DNA from: Cytophagaceae bacterium
GTDB taxonomy: Bacteria > Bacteroidota > Bacteroidia > Cytophagales > Spirosomataceae
Assembly: GCA_027486845.1 (NCBI GenBank)
Contig: JAIXOL010000062.1
Span: forward strand, 1 to 64,000
Direction of reading: 5' to 3'
DNA: 64,000 bases
This document shows, in pieces, positions 8,643 to 18,640 of the stretch (position 1 is the stretch's first letter; every line of letters starts with the position of its first letter). Below the pieces are notes generated by a model. That model searched no databases, was not told the DNA's origin, and was given only the letters and a program-made list of their open reading frames with translations. A program made the translations under genes and the position numbers.

Positions 8643-9479
8643 TTAAGGATTACAATAATCGCAATAAGTTGGGTCTTCTGTTGTTATATTGTTTGGATAC
8701 ATTTCTTCTTTTGTAAATTCACAATGTTGGCAAACATAGATATAACTTAATATTGAGTTTGTCGGCGAGCCACATAAACTGCAATTAAGTCCACTTTTTG
8801 CGTCCGTTACTCCAAAACCAGGCATTTGACATTGAGGGCAACTACATTTAATTTTTTGTACTAATTTTTTTGTTGCTTTTTCAATTACATTCATTCGCGT
8901 TGGGTTATACATAGCCCTCATATCGGTTTCTGCATAAACTGAATTATATTTTGAGTATAGCTGGTCAAATGTTTTTTTTAAACTTTCAATATCAGTTATC
9001 CCTTTATGAATGTCAGTTTTTTCATCTTTTGATTTACGAAGAATTAATCCATGAGTAGGAAACCCTGCTTTTTCGGCAAACTCAAAAAGTTCTTTTTGAG
9101 TTTGAATTTGCTTACCATAAAAATTAGTTAAAGTGCTTAATTCTCTAACTATAACTTCAATGTTATTTAGCGTATCTATAAAAATCAAAAATTCATCGTC
9201 AGCACTTACAAAAAAAATTGATGGATGAGATCCAAATGATCCTTCACTGGCAATGCCTAAATCGCAATTGCTTAACTTCATTGCTCGAAGGCACTTTTCT
9301 CTGACAGTTGAAACGGGGTCAAGTTCCCTTTCAACTTCTCCAGTAAAAGTACCTAATGTATCAGTATCGAAAGTTTCATCTATAAAACATGTAACACCTA
9401 ACTCTTTTTCAAGAATTGGTGCAATCACTCTTTCTTTTTGATGCTTTGTTGCTATAAGCAATTTTCTATTTTGAAACAT
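8643..9479 (-). CDS. DUF6671-type protein with zinc-ribbon tail
   Basis: 278 residues, cytoplasmic, no signal peptide. The N-terminal part (1-200) begins KLLIATKHQKERVIAPILE and resembles DUF6671 proteins, whose function is unknown. The C-terminal 75 residues carry four Cys pairs (CSCPQC, CSLC, CQHC, CDYC), which would form two zinc ribbons. It ends near 8643 and begins 15 nt after the dihydroorotase stop, so the two are likely one operon. No catalytic motif is recognised; a nucleic-acid or metal-sensing role is possible from the ribbons only. Confidence 0.65.
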   Translation of the reverse strand: MFQNRKLLIATKHQKERVIAPILEKELGVTCFIDETFDTDTLGTFTGEVERELDPVSTVREKCLRAMKLSNCDLGIASEGSFGSHPSIFFVSADDEFLIFIDTLNNIEVIVRELSTLTNFYGKQIQTQKELFEFAEKAGFPTHGLILRKSKDEKTDIHKGITDIESLKKTFDQLYSKYNSVYAETDMRAMYNPTRMNVIEKATKKLVQKIKCSCPQCQMPGFGVTDAKSGLNCSLCGSPTNSILSYIYVCQHCEFTKEEMYPNNITTEDPTYCDYCNP

Positions 9480-9494
9480 TGATTTTAAATTTAA

Positions 9495-10841
9495 CTATTC
9501 CTTTGAAGTTGTTAACGCTTGTCCTTTTTTTGTTTCGTTAAACTGTCCATTGTCATAAACCAAATGACCATTTACAAATGTATGAGTCACTTTTGTTTGA
9601 AAAGTTGTTCCTTCTAATGGTGACCAAGCACATTTTGATAAAATATTATTCTTAGCAACTGTCCAGCTTGAATTTAAGTCAACAATTGTAAGATCTGCAA
9701 AATAGCCTTCTCTAATGAAGCCCCTTTTTTCAATGTTGTAAAGTATCGCCGGATTATGACACATTTTTTCTGTGATTTTTTCCAAAGAAATTTGTCCTTG
9801 CTTATAAAACTCAAGCATAATGTTCAAAGAATGCTGAACAATTGGTGCACCCGACATTGACTGGAAATAAGGTTTCTGTTTTTCGTCTAAGGTGTGAGGA
9901 GCATGGTCTGTAGTTACAATATCTATTCTATCGTCCAATAAAGCCTTTAAAAGCCCACTTTTATCTTTTTCAGTTTTTATGGAAGGGTTCCATTTTATTA
10001 GAGTTCCCAAACGCTTATAGTCATTATCAGAAAACCATAAATGATGAACCGATACTTCTGTAGTAATATTTTTTTCCTTTAATGGAATATCGTTTCTGAA
10101 TAAATGTGTTTCAGCTTCAGTGGTCAAATGTAAAATGTGAAGCCTTGCCTTGTATTGATTGGCTATTGTAATTGCTCTTTTTGTAGCTTCAAAACAAGCC
10201 TTTTCGCTTCTTATGATTGGATGAAATTCAATAGGAACGTTTTCACCATAAGTTTCTCTGAAAAGCTGCTCATTCTCTTCAACTACTTGCTCTTTTTCAG
10301 AATGAATAGCAATAATTGATTTGCAATTGGCAAAAAGCTTTTCCATTGTTGGTGGATTATCGGCTAGAAGGTTTCCTTTTTTGGTAAAGTAAAGTCCGTC
10401 GTCAGAAACACCTAAAAGTTTGGATGTGTCAAGTTTAATTACTTCATCAAGATTATCTCCATTGACACCTAAAAAGAAACCAAAATTAGCTAATGATTTC
10501 TCAGAGGCTAATTGATATTTTTCATTTAAAATATCAATGGTCAAGACATTAGGAAATGTATTTGGCATATCAATAAAAGAAGTAACGCCACCTGCAATAG
10601 CTGCTTTACTTTCTGTATAAAGGTCGCCTTTATGTGTTAGGCCAGGTTCACGAAAATGAACTTGCCCATCTATAATGCCTGGGAATAAATACTTTCCTGT
10701 ACCGTCAATTATTTTTGAGTCATTGTCCTCATCGAAATGTCCAATTTTTTGGATTATACCGTGATCAATTAAGAGGTTTTGAACAACAATCTGTCCCTCG
10801 TTTATGATGCTAATGTTTTTAATTATCGTTCTTTCTGTCAT
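9495..10841 (-). CDS. pyrC: Dihydroorotase (amidohydrolase type)
   Basis: 448 residues. Catalyses ring closure of carbamoyl-aspartate to dihydroorotate in pyrimidine synthesis. The metal motif appears as DGQVHFREPGLTHKGD near residue 59, with a further AIHSEK block near 183, ILHLTTEAE near 240 and the catalytic-Asp block TTDHAPHTLDEK near 310. The DGQVHFREPG form, with Q where many enzymes have H, is usual in Bacteroidota homologues. Length and motif order match the class I enzymes rather than the short E. coli-type PyrC. No other pyr gene is next to it; it heads a two-gene unit with the DUF6671 gene. Confidence 0.9.
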   Translation of the reverse strand: MTERTIIKNISIINEGQIVVQNLLIDHGIIQKIGHFDEDNDSKIIDGTGKYLFPGIIDGQVHFREPGLTHKGDLYTESKAAIAGGVTSFIDMPNTFPNVLTIDILNEKYQLASEKSLANFGFFLGVNGDNLDEVIKLDTSKLLGVSDDGLYFTKKGNLLADNPPTMEKLFANCKSIIAIHSEKEQVVEENEQLFRETYGENVPIEFHPIIRSEKACFEATKRAITIANQYKARLHILHLTTEAETHLFRNDIPLKEKNITTEVSVHHLWFSDNDYKRLGTLIKWNPSIKTEKDKSGLLKALLDDRIDIVTTDHAPHTLDEKQKPYFQSMSGAPIVQHSLNIMLEFYKQGQISLEKITEKMCHNPAILYNIEKRGFIREGYFADLTIVDLNSSWTVAKNNILSKCAWSPLEGTTFQTKVTHTFVNGHLVYDNGQFNETKKGQALTTSKE

Positions 10842-11168
10842 TGTAAATTGTCTGTTTGTTTTAGATACTGTGTCATTTCCACTAACGAAAAAGTATTGCC
10901 GAAGTGGGAGAATTTGGCACTAAATTACTCCTACTGATTCCGAATTATTCAAAAATATTGAAATTAAGTAGCAATACTCAATAGAATTTCATCAGCCCAA
11001 ACAAAAGCATTAAGGAAGCTTCTTCTTAGGCTAAAACATTTTTTTAGTTATAAATGCGTCTGAATATTCCAAAGAACCAAGTTATGTAAATAAATATGCC
11101 ACAAAGGTTATTCAATAAAACCAGTGTTGTCATAGGCGTATAATATATTTTTATTTCAAGAAAGAAGA

Positions 11169-11186
11169 CTCCTCGAATTGGAGGAG
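11169..11186 (-). terminator. Hairpin after the SusD relic
   Basis: CTCCTC-GAATTG-GAGGAG, read on the minus strand, is followed by TCTTCTTTCTT. It lies 47 nt beyond the stop of the SusD relic at 11233, like the terminator behind the intact susD at 18596. Probably the relic's original terminator, left in place. Confidence 0.45.
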
Positions 11187-11232
11187 CCTCTAAACTTATT
11201 ATAATGAAACAAAACTATTAACTAAAAAACTA

Positions 11233-11355
11233 TTATTCAATCTTTTCGAAAGTAGGTTTATCTTTTTCGCTGCCTGAATATCCAATATTTTGATTGATTT
11301 TTCCAAAGCTATTTACCAAAATTGATGTTTTATGAAAAATCCATAAAACATCAAA
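11233..11355 (-). pseudogene. 3' remnant of a SusD/RagB gene
   Basis: The minus strand reads VLWIFHKTSILVNSFGKINQ followed by NIGYSGSEKDKPTFEKIE and a stop. It aligns residue by residue with the C-terminus of the intact SusD at 18641 (VLWPIPRAAILANSLGQINQ, then NLGYAGSE...). Nothing upstream of about 11355 continues the similarity, so only about 40 codons survive. The fragment shows that a second SusD-type gene was once here or that a duplication was deleted. The 10842-11230 stretch otherwise shows no gene. Confidence 0.8.
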
Positions 11356-11407
11356 ACAAAACAGTGAACTTAGGTCAAAAAAATCAAATTTTCTTAATTA
11401 TCAAAAT

Positions 11408-12460
11408 TTATACCCTAGTAAGTTTATAAGGATACACTTTACCTGCATTCCATTGTGGTACATACAAATTGTCATCATTATCTACACAAACATCGTGACA
11501 ATGCTTAAAAATGGCTTGATCTTGCACAATTGGTTGCAGTTGACCATCGATATATATTGGGGCTGTGCCACCTGGGTTTGAAACCACAATATTGTTTTTA
11601 TTCAATATGGTCACAAAACCAGAATTTAGAGTAAGATAATGGTTCTTTAAAGCAGAAAAACAAACACCTGAATACAACATTTCGCCTTTTATTACAGCAC
11701 GACTTAAATAAGCACCAGGAATATAAATAGATTCAATATATTTGCCTTCAAGCGTGAAACGTTTAAAACAATTTTTCATTCTGGCAGTACACAATAACGT
11801 AGGGTTTTTGGGGTTACGCATGTCGAGTGTTATACCGTGAACTTGTTTAAATTTATCTTCTTGAATAGCACTGTCACCACCGAATTTACGAATAAATTCA
11901 CCCTTGCTGCTGTATTGTAAAACATACTGACTCCCATAACCATCAGCAATATAAATATCGCCACTGGGCCCTACACACGTTTCTGTGGGTTTAAACTTAT
12001 CACATTCTTGATATTGATTTATAAATTTTGGATGTTTAATAGTAAGTAAAACATGACCCGTCAAAGTAGTTTTATATACTTCATCTCTCATCACATCGGT
12101 AATATACAAAAACTCACTTCCATTCTCTTCATGTATGCTAAGTCCGTGTGCTCCTGATAAATTTAAGGTCCAGTTTTCAAGTAATCTACCTGATTTATCA
12201 TAAATTAAAATATTGTTTCTTGGCTCATTTGTTAAAAGTATAATCCTCTCCTTTTTATCCATTACCATTTCATGACAATCGTTTACTGGATATCTGTTTG
12301 GATCCAAAGCTCCCCATTCTTTGTTTACTTTATACTGATAATCGCCATGGCCAATAACTAAATCCTCTGTTGTACAGAAGGCTAAGGTACCAATAGGTTT
12401 AGTCAATAATGTACCGCTCATTACTATTGATGCATCTTGGATAAAAGCTCTTCTATTCAT
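11408..12460 (-). CDS. Exported NHL-repeat beta-propeller protein
   Basis: 350 residues. The N-terminus NRRAFIQDASIVMSGTLL is a Tat-like leader. The body is built from NHL-type blades, for example NNILIYDKSGRLLENW, GDIYIADGYGSQYVLQY and GEFIRKFGG, and resembles six-bladed propellers such as peptidyl-alpha-hydroxyglycine lyase. The conserved CHE/CHDVCV elements near residues 62 and 327 recall metal sites in that family, but the enzyme activity is not established. Last gene of the minus-strand cytochrome block, 6 nt after the preceding stop. Likely an extracytoplasmic partner of the DUF1501/DUF1553 proteins. Confidence 0.7.
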   Translation of the reverse strand: MNRRAFIQDASIVMSGTLLTKPIGTLAFCTTEDLVIGHGDYQYKVNKEWGALDPNRYPVNDCHEMVMDKKERIILLTNEPRNNILIYDKSGRLLENWTLNLSGAHGLSIHEENGSEFLYITDVMRDEVYKTTLTGHVLLTIKHPKFINQYQECDKFKPTETCVGPSGDIYIADGYGSQYVLQYSSKGEFIRKFGGDSAIQEDKFKQVHGITLDMRNPKNPTLLCTARMKNCFKRFTLEGKYIESIYIPGAYLSRAVIKGEMLYSGVCFSALKNHYLTLNSGFVTILNKNNIVVSNPGGTAPIYIDGQLQPIVQDQAIFKHCHDVCVDNDDNLYVPQWNAGKVYPYKLTRV

Positions 12461-12466
12461 AAAACA

Positions 12467-13822
12467 TTATTTTTTGACTAAAATGAAATCATCACCATTA
12501 TTGATTTTTACTTTAGGATATTTTTTTTTACAGTTTTCTACCCCATTAATTGTTACCTTACTTCTCCAACAGTAAATATTTTTTAAGAATCCCATTTCAC
12601 ACAATTGCATTAAACCGGCATCGTCAATTCTAGTTCCGATGATGTTTAAGTATTGTAATTTACTCATTTTTTTAAGGTCGTTAACTGCCATATTAGAAAC
12701 ACTAGTATTGGCGAGATTAAGTTTTAAAACGTTTTTACATTGACTTATAAATTTAAAAGCCTCATCATTGATTTGAGTATTTGCCAGATTTAACCAAGCA
12801 ATATTATCGTCAATTTCTTGTAAAACATTGAGCTGTTGATTTGAAAGACTAGATAAACTTACTGCATTTATATCCAAATAAGAGCTTCCTTTAGAGATAC
12901 TGTTTACTTCCCAAAGCTTTTCCTTTAGCTTTATTATAACCAAAGAATCGGCTTTTTTAATAGATGGTAAACCAAGGCTTGGTTCAGACCTTTGACTTGA
13001 TACAGCCAGAAATGCACGAATAGTGTCATTTTTAATTGCCTCACTAATGCTAATTTTCTCTGATGCTCCATTATTAATCCACCATTTTAAAAGTGTTATT
13101 TCATTGATAGTAAGCTGCTTTTTTCCTTTAGGGGGCATTCGTTTTTTATCATCCAAATCAAGTAAAGTTCTTTTTACGAGTTCACTATGTAGAGCATCAC
13201 CAGCTACAATTGATGGCCCAGTTTTTCCACCTTTAATTAATGCAGCATAGGTTTGCATTTTAAGATTGCCTTTTGTTTTATTTGGATTATGGCAACTGTA
13301 GCATTTTTCACTTAAAATGGGTGTAATAAGTTTTTCGTAAACACTTTCATTTGTGCCAGTTGCAGGAACAAATGCTTCCTTGCTAGCATTTTTGCCAGAA
13401 TCCTTTAAGTTATCTATCGATAAAAAATCCTCCCCATGTGTAAGGCTACCTCCATAATGGCCTGTCAAAACTAAAAACAATAGCATAGAACCAAAAAGAA
13501 GATTTGATATTATTTTAAATTTTGAAAAGCCCGTGCCTTTATATTTCCAAGCCCACAATACAACCGTAAAAAAGCTAAGAATTATACCTGTCCACTTATG
13601 TTTGTTTAGCAAATCCTCGTCGTATTCAGAAGACAATGAAAGAAACCAACCTAATATGGCCGCCGAAACGGACGATACCGCTCCAATCAACAATACTAAT
13701 TGTATTTGTGCAGGCGAGGTTCTTTTTGGATATATATATTCTAGTATAGCAGCTAAAGCAAGAATTCCAATGGGAAGATGAACCATCAATGGATGAAAAC
13801 GCCCAATAAAATCTAAATTCAT
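12467..13822 (-). CDS. DUF2231-like membrane protein with cytochrome c and LRR domains
   Basis: 451 residues in three parts. Residues 1-125 hold about four membrane helices (FHPLMVHLPIGILALAAI is typical of DUF2231). Residues 160-250 are a planctomycete-type cytochrome c with one CYSCH haem site and a KRMPPKGKKQL segment. Residues 300-440 are leucine-rich-repeat-like, with NLANT repeats and an INGVENCKKKYPKVKIN end. The haem domain would face the periplasm. Its start overlaps the upstream DUF1501 gene by 4 nt, so they are coupled. Proteins with this architecture recur next to DUF1501/DUF1553 genes; an electron-transfer role is inferred. Confidence 0.8.
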   Translation of the reverse strand: MNLDFIGRFHPLMVHLPIGILALAAILEYIYPKRTSPAQIQLVLLIGAVSSVSAAILGWFLSLSSEYDEDLLNKHKWTGIILSFFTVVLWAWKYKGTGFSKFKIISNLLFGSMLLFLVLTGHYGGSLTHGEDFLSIDNLKDSGKNASKEAFVPATGTNESVYEKLITPILSEKCYSCHNPNKTKGNLKMQTYAALIKGGKTGPSIVAGDALHSELVKRTLLDLDDKKRMPPKGKKQLTINEITLLKWWINNGASEKISISEAIKNDTIRAFLAVSSQRSEPSLGLPSIKKADSLVIIKLKEKLWEVNSISKGSSYLDINAVSLSSLSNQQLNVLQEIDDNIAWLNLANTQINDEAFKFISQCKNVLKLNLANTSVSNMAVNDLKKMSKLQYLNIIGTRIDDAGLMQLCEMGFLKNIYCWRSKVTINGVENCKKKYPKVKINNGDDFILVKK

Positions 13823-15294
13823 GCTAAAATATCTTTAATAACTTGACCATGAACATCTGTCAAACGATACCTCCGACCTTCATTTTTATAGATAAATTTT
13901 TCGTGGTCAATTCCTAGCATGTAAAGTAAGGTAGCCTGAAAATCATGAACATGTACTTTGTCCTTTACTACATTATGAGCAAAATCGTCAGTTTGTCCGT
14001 ATACCAGGCCTGGTTTTACGCCACCTCCGGCCATCCAAGTTGTATAAGCACCTGGGTGATGGTCACGACCAAAACCTTCTGGTGTAAGTTTTCCTTGTGA
14101 GAAGCTAGTTCGACCAAATTCTCCTCCCCATATCACCAAAGTGTCATCCAACAATCCTCTTTGCTTTAAATCTTTTACTAAAGCCGCCGAGGCTTGGTCG
14201 GTCTGTTTGGTAGCCTTACGAATACCCGACGATATGCTACCATGATGGTCCCAGCCTAAATGATAAAGTTGTACAAATCGTACATCCTTTTCTATAAGCC
14301 TTCTTGCAGTAATACAATTATGAGCAAATGTACCCGGCTTGGTAACGTCGGGGCCATACATGTCTAAAATATGCTTTGGCTCTTTCGAAAGATCAAGGAT
14401 ATCTGGCACAGCAATTTGCATTTTATAGGCCATTTCTGCTTGAGTAATTTGACTTTCAATTTCAGGGTCTTGCCATTTTTCGTTTTGAACAATATTAAAT
14501 TGCTTAATAAAATCCAAAGCCCTTCTCCTATCCATCCTTTCTACACCATCGGGTGTTTTTAAAAAAAGCACTGGGTCTTTAACAGATAAAAATTGAACCC
14601 CTTGATGATAAGAAGGTAAAAAACCACTACTCCATGCGGCACTACTTATGGGCTGATCGCCTCCGCCTTTTGATAACATTACAATAAAGGCAGGTAAATT
14701 TTGATTCATACTTCCCAAGCCATAACTTAACCAAGAGCCAATACAAGGTCTACCGCTCAATTGATTTCCTGTTTGGGTAAAAATCATTGCAGGTTCATGA
14801 TTTATTTGGTCGGTAACCATACTTTTAATAATACATAATTCATCTACTATGGAAGCAGTATGAGGAATTAGTTCACTAAGATAAGTACTGTTTGAACCAT
14901 ACTGTGAAAAATTACAAGCTGGCATGGCCAACGGAAATGAATACTGATTACTAGTCATACCCGAGACCCTGTTAGTCCCCATTACCGAAGGTGGTATTTC
15001 TTTCCCATGCATCCTATAGAGCATGGGTTTATAGTCAAAAAGTTCCATTTGAGATGGTCCACCACTTTGAAACAAATAAATAACTCTTTTGGCAGTTGGC
15101 ATAAAATGCGGACTTCCTAATGGCCGGTTTTCTTGCTCAACTGGTTCAGGAATTTTATTGTCTTTTTTAACAGCTTCTGTTTTTGATTTACAACCAACCA
15201 AACCTTGTAATGCAATTCCACCTAGGCCTATGGCGGAGCCTAATAAAAAATCTCTCCTTTTAGCATTATATTGAATTTTTTGTATCTCGTCCAT
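13819..15294 (-). CDS. DUF1501 protein (sulfatase-like fold), Tat leader
   Basis: 491 residues. DUF1501 proteins adopt an alkaline-phosphatase/sulfatase-like fold and are nearly always paired with DUF1549/DUF1553 cytochromes; the reaction is unknown. The leader has AKRRDFLLGSAIGLGG followed by LVGC, a Tat signal that may also be a lipobox. Typical blocks are YLFQSGGPSQMELFDYKP, HLGWDHHG and WGGEFGRTSFSQG. The ATG at 15294 is preferred because it sits 7 nt after the upstream stop and places RR near the N-terminus; the ATG at 15324 would add ten residues and overlap the upstream gene. Confidence 0.87.
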   Translation of the reverse strand: MDEIQKIQYNAKRRDFLLGSAIGLGGIALQGLVGCKSKTEAVKKDNKIPEPVEQENRPLGSPHFMPTAKRVIYLFQSGGPSQMELFDYKPMLYRMHGKEIPPSVMGTNRVSGMTSNQYSFPLAMPACNFSQYGSNSTYLSELIPHTASIVDELCIIKSMVTDQINHEPAMIFTQTGNQLSGRPCIGSWLSYGLGSMNQNLPAFIVMLSKGGGDQPISSAAWSSGFLPSYHQGVQFLSVKDPVLFLKTPDGVERMDRRRALDFIKQFNIVQNEKWQDPEIESQITQAEMAYKMQIAVPDILDLSKEPKHILDMYGPDVTKPGTFAHNCITARRLIEKDVRFVQLYHLGWDHHGSISSGIRKATKQTDQASAALVKDLKQRGLLDDTLVIWGGEFGRTSFSQGKLTPEGFGRDHHPGAYTTWMAGGGVKPGLVYGQTDDFAHNVVKDKVHVHDFQATLLYMLGIDHEKFIYKNEGRRYRLTDVHGQVIKDILA

Positions 15295-15301
15295 TTTTTG
15301 T

Positions 15302-18300
15302 TTATTTTCTAGTGAAAAATTCATCGGTATTCATGACTATAGCGGCTACACTAGCAAAAGATGCAAGGGAGACTTTATCTGATGTTGTCTTTCTATCATA
15401 ACCAGTTGAAAGATACTTAACAGCCTTGGCGAGTTGTTTTCCAAAGTTCTTTTTCTCTGCCTTATATAATTCGTTCAGCAGAATAATTTCTTTAGATTGG
15501 GGTTTTCGACCTGTAATGAGCCTGAAACAATAATTCAATTGATTTTCTAGTGAACTTCCGCCATTTTGAATCGAATGCCAAGCCAAACTACGTGCAGCCT
15601 CGATAATCTGTGGGTCGTTAAGCATAGCAAGCGATTGCATCGGAGAACTTGAGACTTGGCGTTTTACAGTACAGAGTGATCTATCGGGTGCATCAAATAT
15701 TTGAAGAAACGGCACAACACTTGTTCTTTTTCGGATAGTATAAATACTTTTACGGTATAAATCATCGCCGGTTGAAGTATTGTAAACATATTTCCAAGAC
15801 TTATCGGTTAATTCGTCCCATAAGCCTGTAGGCTGGTATGGATAAACGCTGGGACCGCCAATTTTAGAGGTAAGAAGTTCACTAATTTTAAGGGCGTTAT
15901 CCCGTATCATTTCCGCAGGATATCTATATCTTGGGCTACGGCTTAATAATTCATTGTTTGGATCTTTTTTAATAGAGGCAAAACTTGCAATCGCTGACTG
16001 CTGATAGGTAGAACTCATATAAATATATTTAAAGAGTTCTTTTGTATTCCAGTTGTGTTCTTTGTACCAAACCGCCAGATGATCTAAGAGTTCTGGATGT
16101 GTGGGTAAATCGCCTTGGCTTCCAAAATTATCTGAACTTTTAACAATTCCTGATCCAAATATCAATTGCCATATTCTGTTTACAGCCACTCTAGCTGTAA
16201 GGGGATTTTGGTCTAAAAATAACCAATCTGCTAGGCCCAGCCTGTTCTTGGGCAAGTCTTTAGGAAACGGCAATATTGCTGCTGGAGTAGATGGGTAAAC
16301 CTGTTCTCCATAACTATCATATATACCTCGTTTTAATACGTATGTAGGTCTGGGTGTAGGCAAATCACCCATTACCATCACCTCCTTCGTGGAATCAAGC
16401 AGCATACTTAGGTTTTTGCGAGCAAGCAATAAGGGCGTTTCTGGATTTTGTTTTAACTTTTTAATGATTGGAAACGGCAATCTTTTATATAAAAATTTGG
16501 CTTCGGAATAAGATAATTCATCATTAAAAAGCTGAAATTCATCCACTTCGCCGCCCGGCATTGAACGGTCAAGAATACGTACGCCGAAAGTTAATCCCTT
16601 GTTCTTAGACGTTTTGTGAATATTTGGATATGACCGGATATGCTTTATTAGGTGATCGTATTCTATAATTGGATTTAATTTTTTGCCATCCAAATATAGA
16701 GAAACACCTTTGGCCTTACTGCTACCATCATACGTACCTACCAAATGGTACCATTTGTTTGCTTGTAGTTTTTCTTTGCTTAAAATGCTTATGGCGTCAT
16801 GGGGAAAAGCATGGGATATTCTAAAATTTAATTGATTATTTTTTAATACAAGATCATAACCTTGATATCCGTACCTTTCTGAATCGGTATTATGAAAAAC
16901 CGTTGCTAAAGGAGAACTATTAGGGACTTTAAGCCAAATAGAAAAGGAAAAGGGTTCGTAACGTTCAAAATAACCCACTTTATAAGGTGGTAATGAAACC
17001 TCAGTTTCATCATTGTACTTTAAAGAAAGCCCACTTACCCCTTTAGCTGTTTCCACTTTTTTAGCAATGGCACTTAAAGAGTAATCAATCTCATTATTGA
17101 AAATTGATTTTTCAGGGCCTTTAATTATGAGTTTATCAAAATTTAATTTGGCTACTAATTTGTGACTTAAACCCAAAGCTAAATCTTTTTCGTTTTGGGT
17201 TTTTACCTCAACTTTATTGTTATTTTCTTGTTGCTCTAACTTCAAAATATACGATTTTAGCTGGCTTATTTTTTGCTCATGGTCTTTTGTTGGCAACAAC
17301 AGTGTAGGGCCTGCAACCATATTCTTATCGCCATAATTTGGACTTCCGTTTTCGAAAGTACTATTAAAAAAAGAGTACAAAGAATAAAAGTCTTTTTGGC
17401 TTATGGGGTCAAATTTATGATCGTGACATTTGGCACAGCCTACACTCATAGCCATTAAGCCAGTGCCTAAAGTACTGGTTCTATCTACCACATTTTCAAC
17501 CCGAAACTCCTCCTCAATAATCCCTGCTTCGGTATTTTGTTTGTGATTTCGATTAAAACCAGTCGCAAGTATTTTTTCTTTTGAAGTATTTGGTAGCAAA
17601 TCTCCAGCTAGCTGCCAAGTAATAAAATCTTTGAAGCTTAGGTTTTTATTATAAGCCTCTATTACCCAGTCACGCCATGGACTCATGTCATAATGCTTAT
17701 CATCGAGATAGCCGTAGCTATCGGCAAATCTTGATAGATCTAGCCAATAAATGGCCATTCGCTCGCCATAATCTGGGGAAGCCAAAAAACGATTGACCTG
17801 TTTTTCATAAGCTTGAGGACTTTGATCTTTTAAAAAAGCATCTATTTCTGCAATACTAGGTGCAAAGCCTCTGATATCAAAACTAAGCCTCCGTATTAAT
17901 GTTTCTTTATCGGCTTGTGGGTTTGGATTTAATTGGACGGCTTCAATTTTAGATAAAATAAAATTATCAATGTCGTTTTTAACCCAACTTGTGTTTTTTA
18001 TCTTCGGAGTTATGGTTTTTTGAGGAGCAACAAAGGCCCAATGAGGTTTGTATTTGGCACCTTGTTTTATCCATTTAACTAATACCGCTTTTTCATAAGT
18101 CGTTAATGTTAAATGTGAAGACGGTTCTGGCATAAGATAATCAGGATCTTCACTTAGAATTCGGTGTACAAAATCACTGTTGGAGATATCGCCAGGTACT
18201 ATTGCCTTCATGCCAGATTCCGTTTTTTTTGAATATGCTGCCTCTGCTATATCAAGTCTTAAATCTGCTTTTTGCTTTTTGGCATCATTTCCATGGCAAC

Positions 18301-18454
18301 TAAAACACTTATCGGAAAGGATTTTTTTTACGTGGATGTTATAATCTACTTCCTCATTAATGTTATCCATCGCTAAAGTCACCTCTTTAGGGACTTTAAC
18401 TTCTTTGCATCCAAAAATAATATGTATCAAAATCAAAAATAAAATCTTTTTCAT
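15302..18454 (-). CDS. PSCyt1-DUF1549-LamG-DUF1553 cytochrome lipoprotein
   Basis: 1050 residues. A lipoprotein leader (KKILFLILIHIIFGC) precedes a planctomycete cytochrome domain with a CFSCH haem site and the LMPEPSSHLTL segment. DUF1549 follows (about 150-400) and contains a second haem motif in VGCAKCHDHKFDPIS. A LamG/concanavalin-like domain occupies about 430-680 (WYHLVGTYDGS, VSLYLDGKKL), and DUF1553 fills the C-terminal third. The family occurs in Planctomycetes and some Bacteroidota and is associated with complex carbohydrate use; the reaction is unknown. The ATG at 18454 is chosen over 18466 as it starts the signal peptide directly. It heads the four-gene cytochrome block downstream of susCD. 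Confidence 0.88.
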   Translation of the reverse strand: MKKILFLILIHIIFGCKEVKVPKEVTLAMDNINEEVDYNIHVKKILSDKCFSCHGNDAKKQKADLRLDIAEAAYSKKTESGMKAIVPGDISNSDFVHRILSEDPDYLMPEPSSHLTLTTYEKAVLVKWIKQGAKYKPHWAFVAPQKTITPKIKNTSWVKNDIDNFILSKIEAVQLNPNPQADKETLIRRLSFDIRGFAPSIAEIDAFLKDQSPQAYEKQVNRFLASPDYGERMAIYWLDLSRFADSYGYLDDKHYDMSPWRDWVIEAYNKNLSFKDFITWQLAGDLLPNTSKEKILATGFNRNHKQNTEAGIIEEEFRVENVVDRTSTLGTGLMAMSVGCAKCHDHKFDPISQKDFYSLYSFFNSTFENGSPNYGDKNMVAGPTLLLPTKDHEQKISQLKSYILKLEQQENNNKVEVKTQNEKDLALGLSHKLVAKLNFDKLIIKGPEKSIFNNEIDYSLSAIAKKVETAKGVSGLSLKYNDETEVSLPPYKVGYFERYEPFSFSIWLKVPNSSPLATVFHNTDSERYGYQGYDLVLKNNQLNFRISHAFPHDAISILSKEKLQANKWYHLVGTYDGSSKAKGVSLYLDGKKLNPIIEYDHLIKHIRSYPNIHKTSKNKGLTFGVRILDRSMPGGEVDEFQLFNDELSYSEAKFLYKRLPFPIIKKLKQNPETPLLLARKNLSMLLDSTKEVMVMGDLPTPRPTYVLKRGIYDSYGEQVYPSTPAAILPFPKDLPKNRLGLADWLFLDQNPLTARVAVNRIWQLIFGSGIVKSSDNFGSQGDLPTHPELLDHLAVWYKEHNWNTKELFKYIYMSSTYQQSAIASFASIKKDPNNELLSRSPRYRYPAEMIRDNALKISELLTSKIGGPSVYPYQPTGLWDELTDKSWKYVYNTSTGDDLYRKSIYTIRKRTSVVPFLQIFDAPDRSLCTVKRQVSSSPMQSLAMLNDPQIIEAARSLAWHSIQNGGSSLENQLNYCFRLITGRKPQSKEIILLNELYKAEKKNFGKQLAKAVKYLSTGYDRKTTSDKVSLASFASVAAIVMNTDEFFTRK

Positions 18455-18595
18455 TTTATAAAACAAGTTGAAAATTTATCCTAAATAAAACCAATGCTGT
18501 ATTTTTGGTAAATTTAAAAATTTCATCTGAGCTTTAAACTCTCACTATTTTTCATTAAATAACTAATTTTTAAAATAGCTCCTTAAAAGAAAATA

Positions 18596-18618
18596 AGCCC
18601 CGTTAATACAACGGGGCT
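18596..18618 (-). terminator. Intrinsic terminator after susD
   Basis: AGCCCCGTT pairs perfectly with AACGGGGCT around a 5-nt loop. On the minus strand the stem is followed by TATTTTCTTTT. It separates susCD from the cytochrome block, which therefore probably has its own start or is reached by read-through. Confidence 0.85.
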
Positions 18619-18640
18619 ATTTGTTAATCTACTTTTTTTC

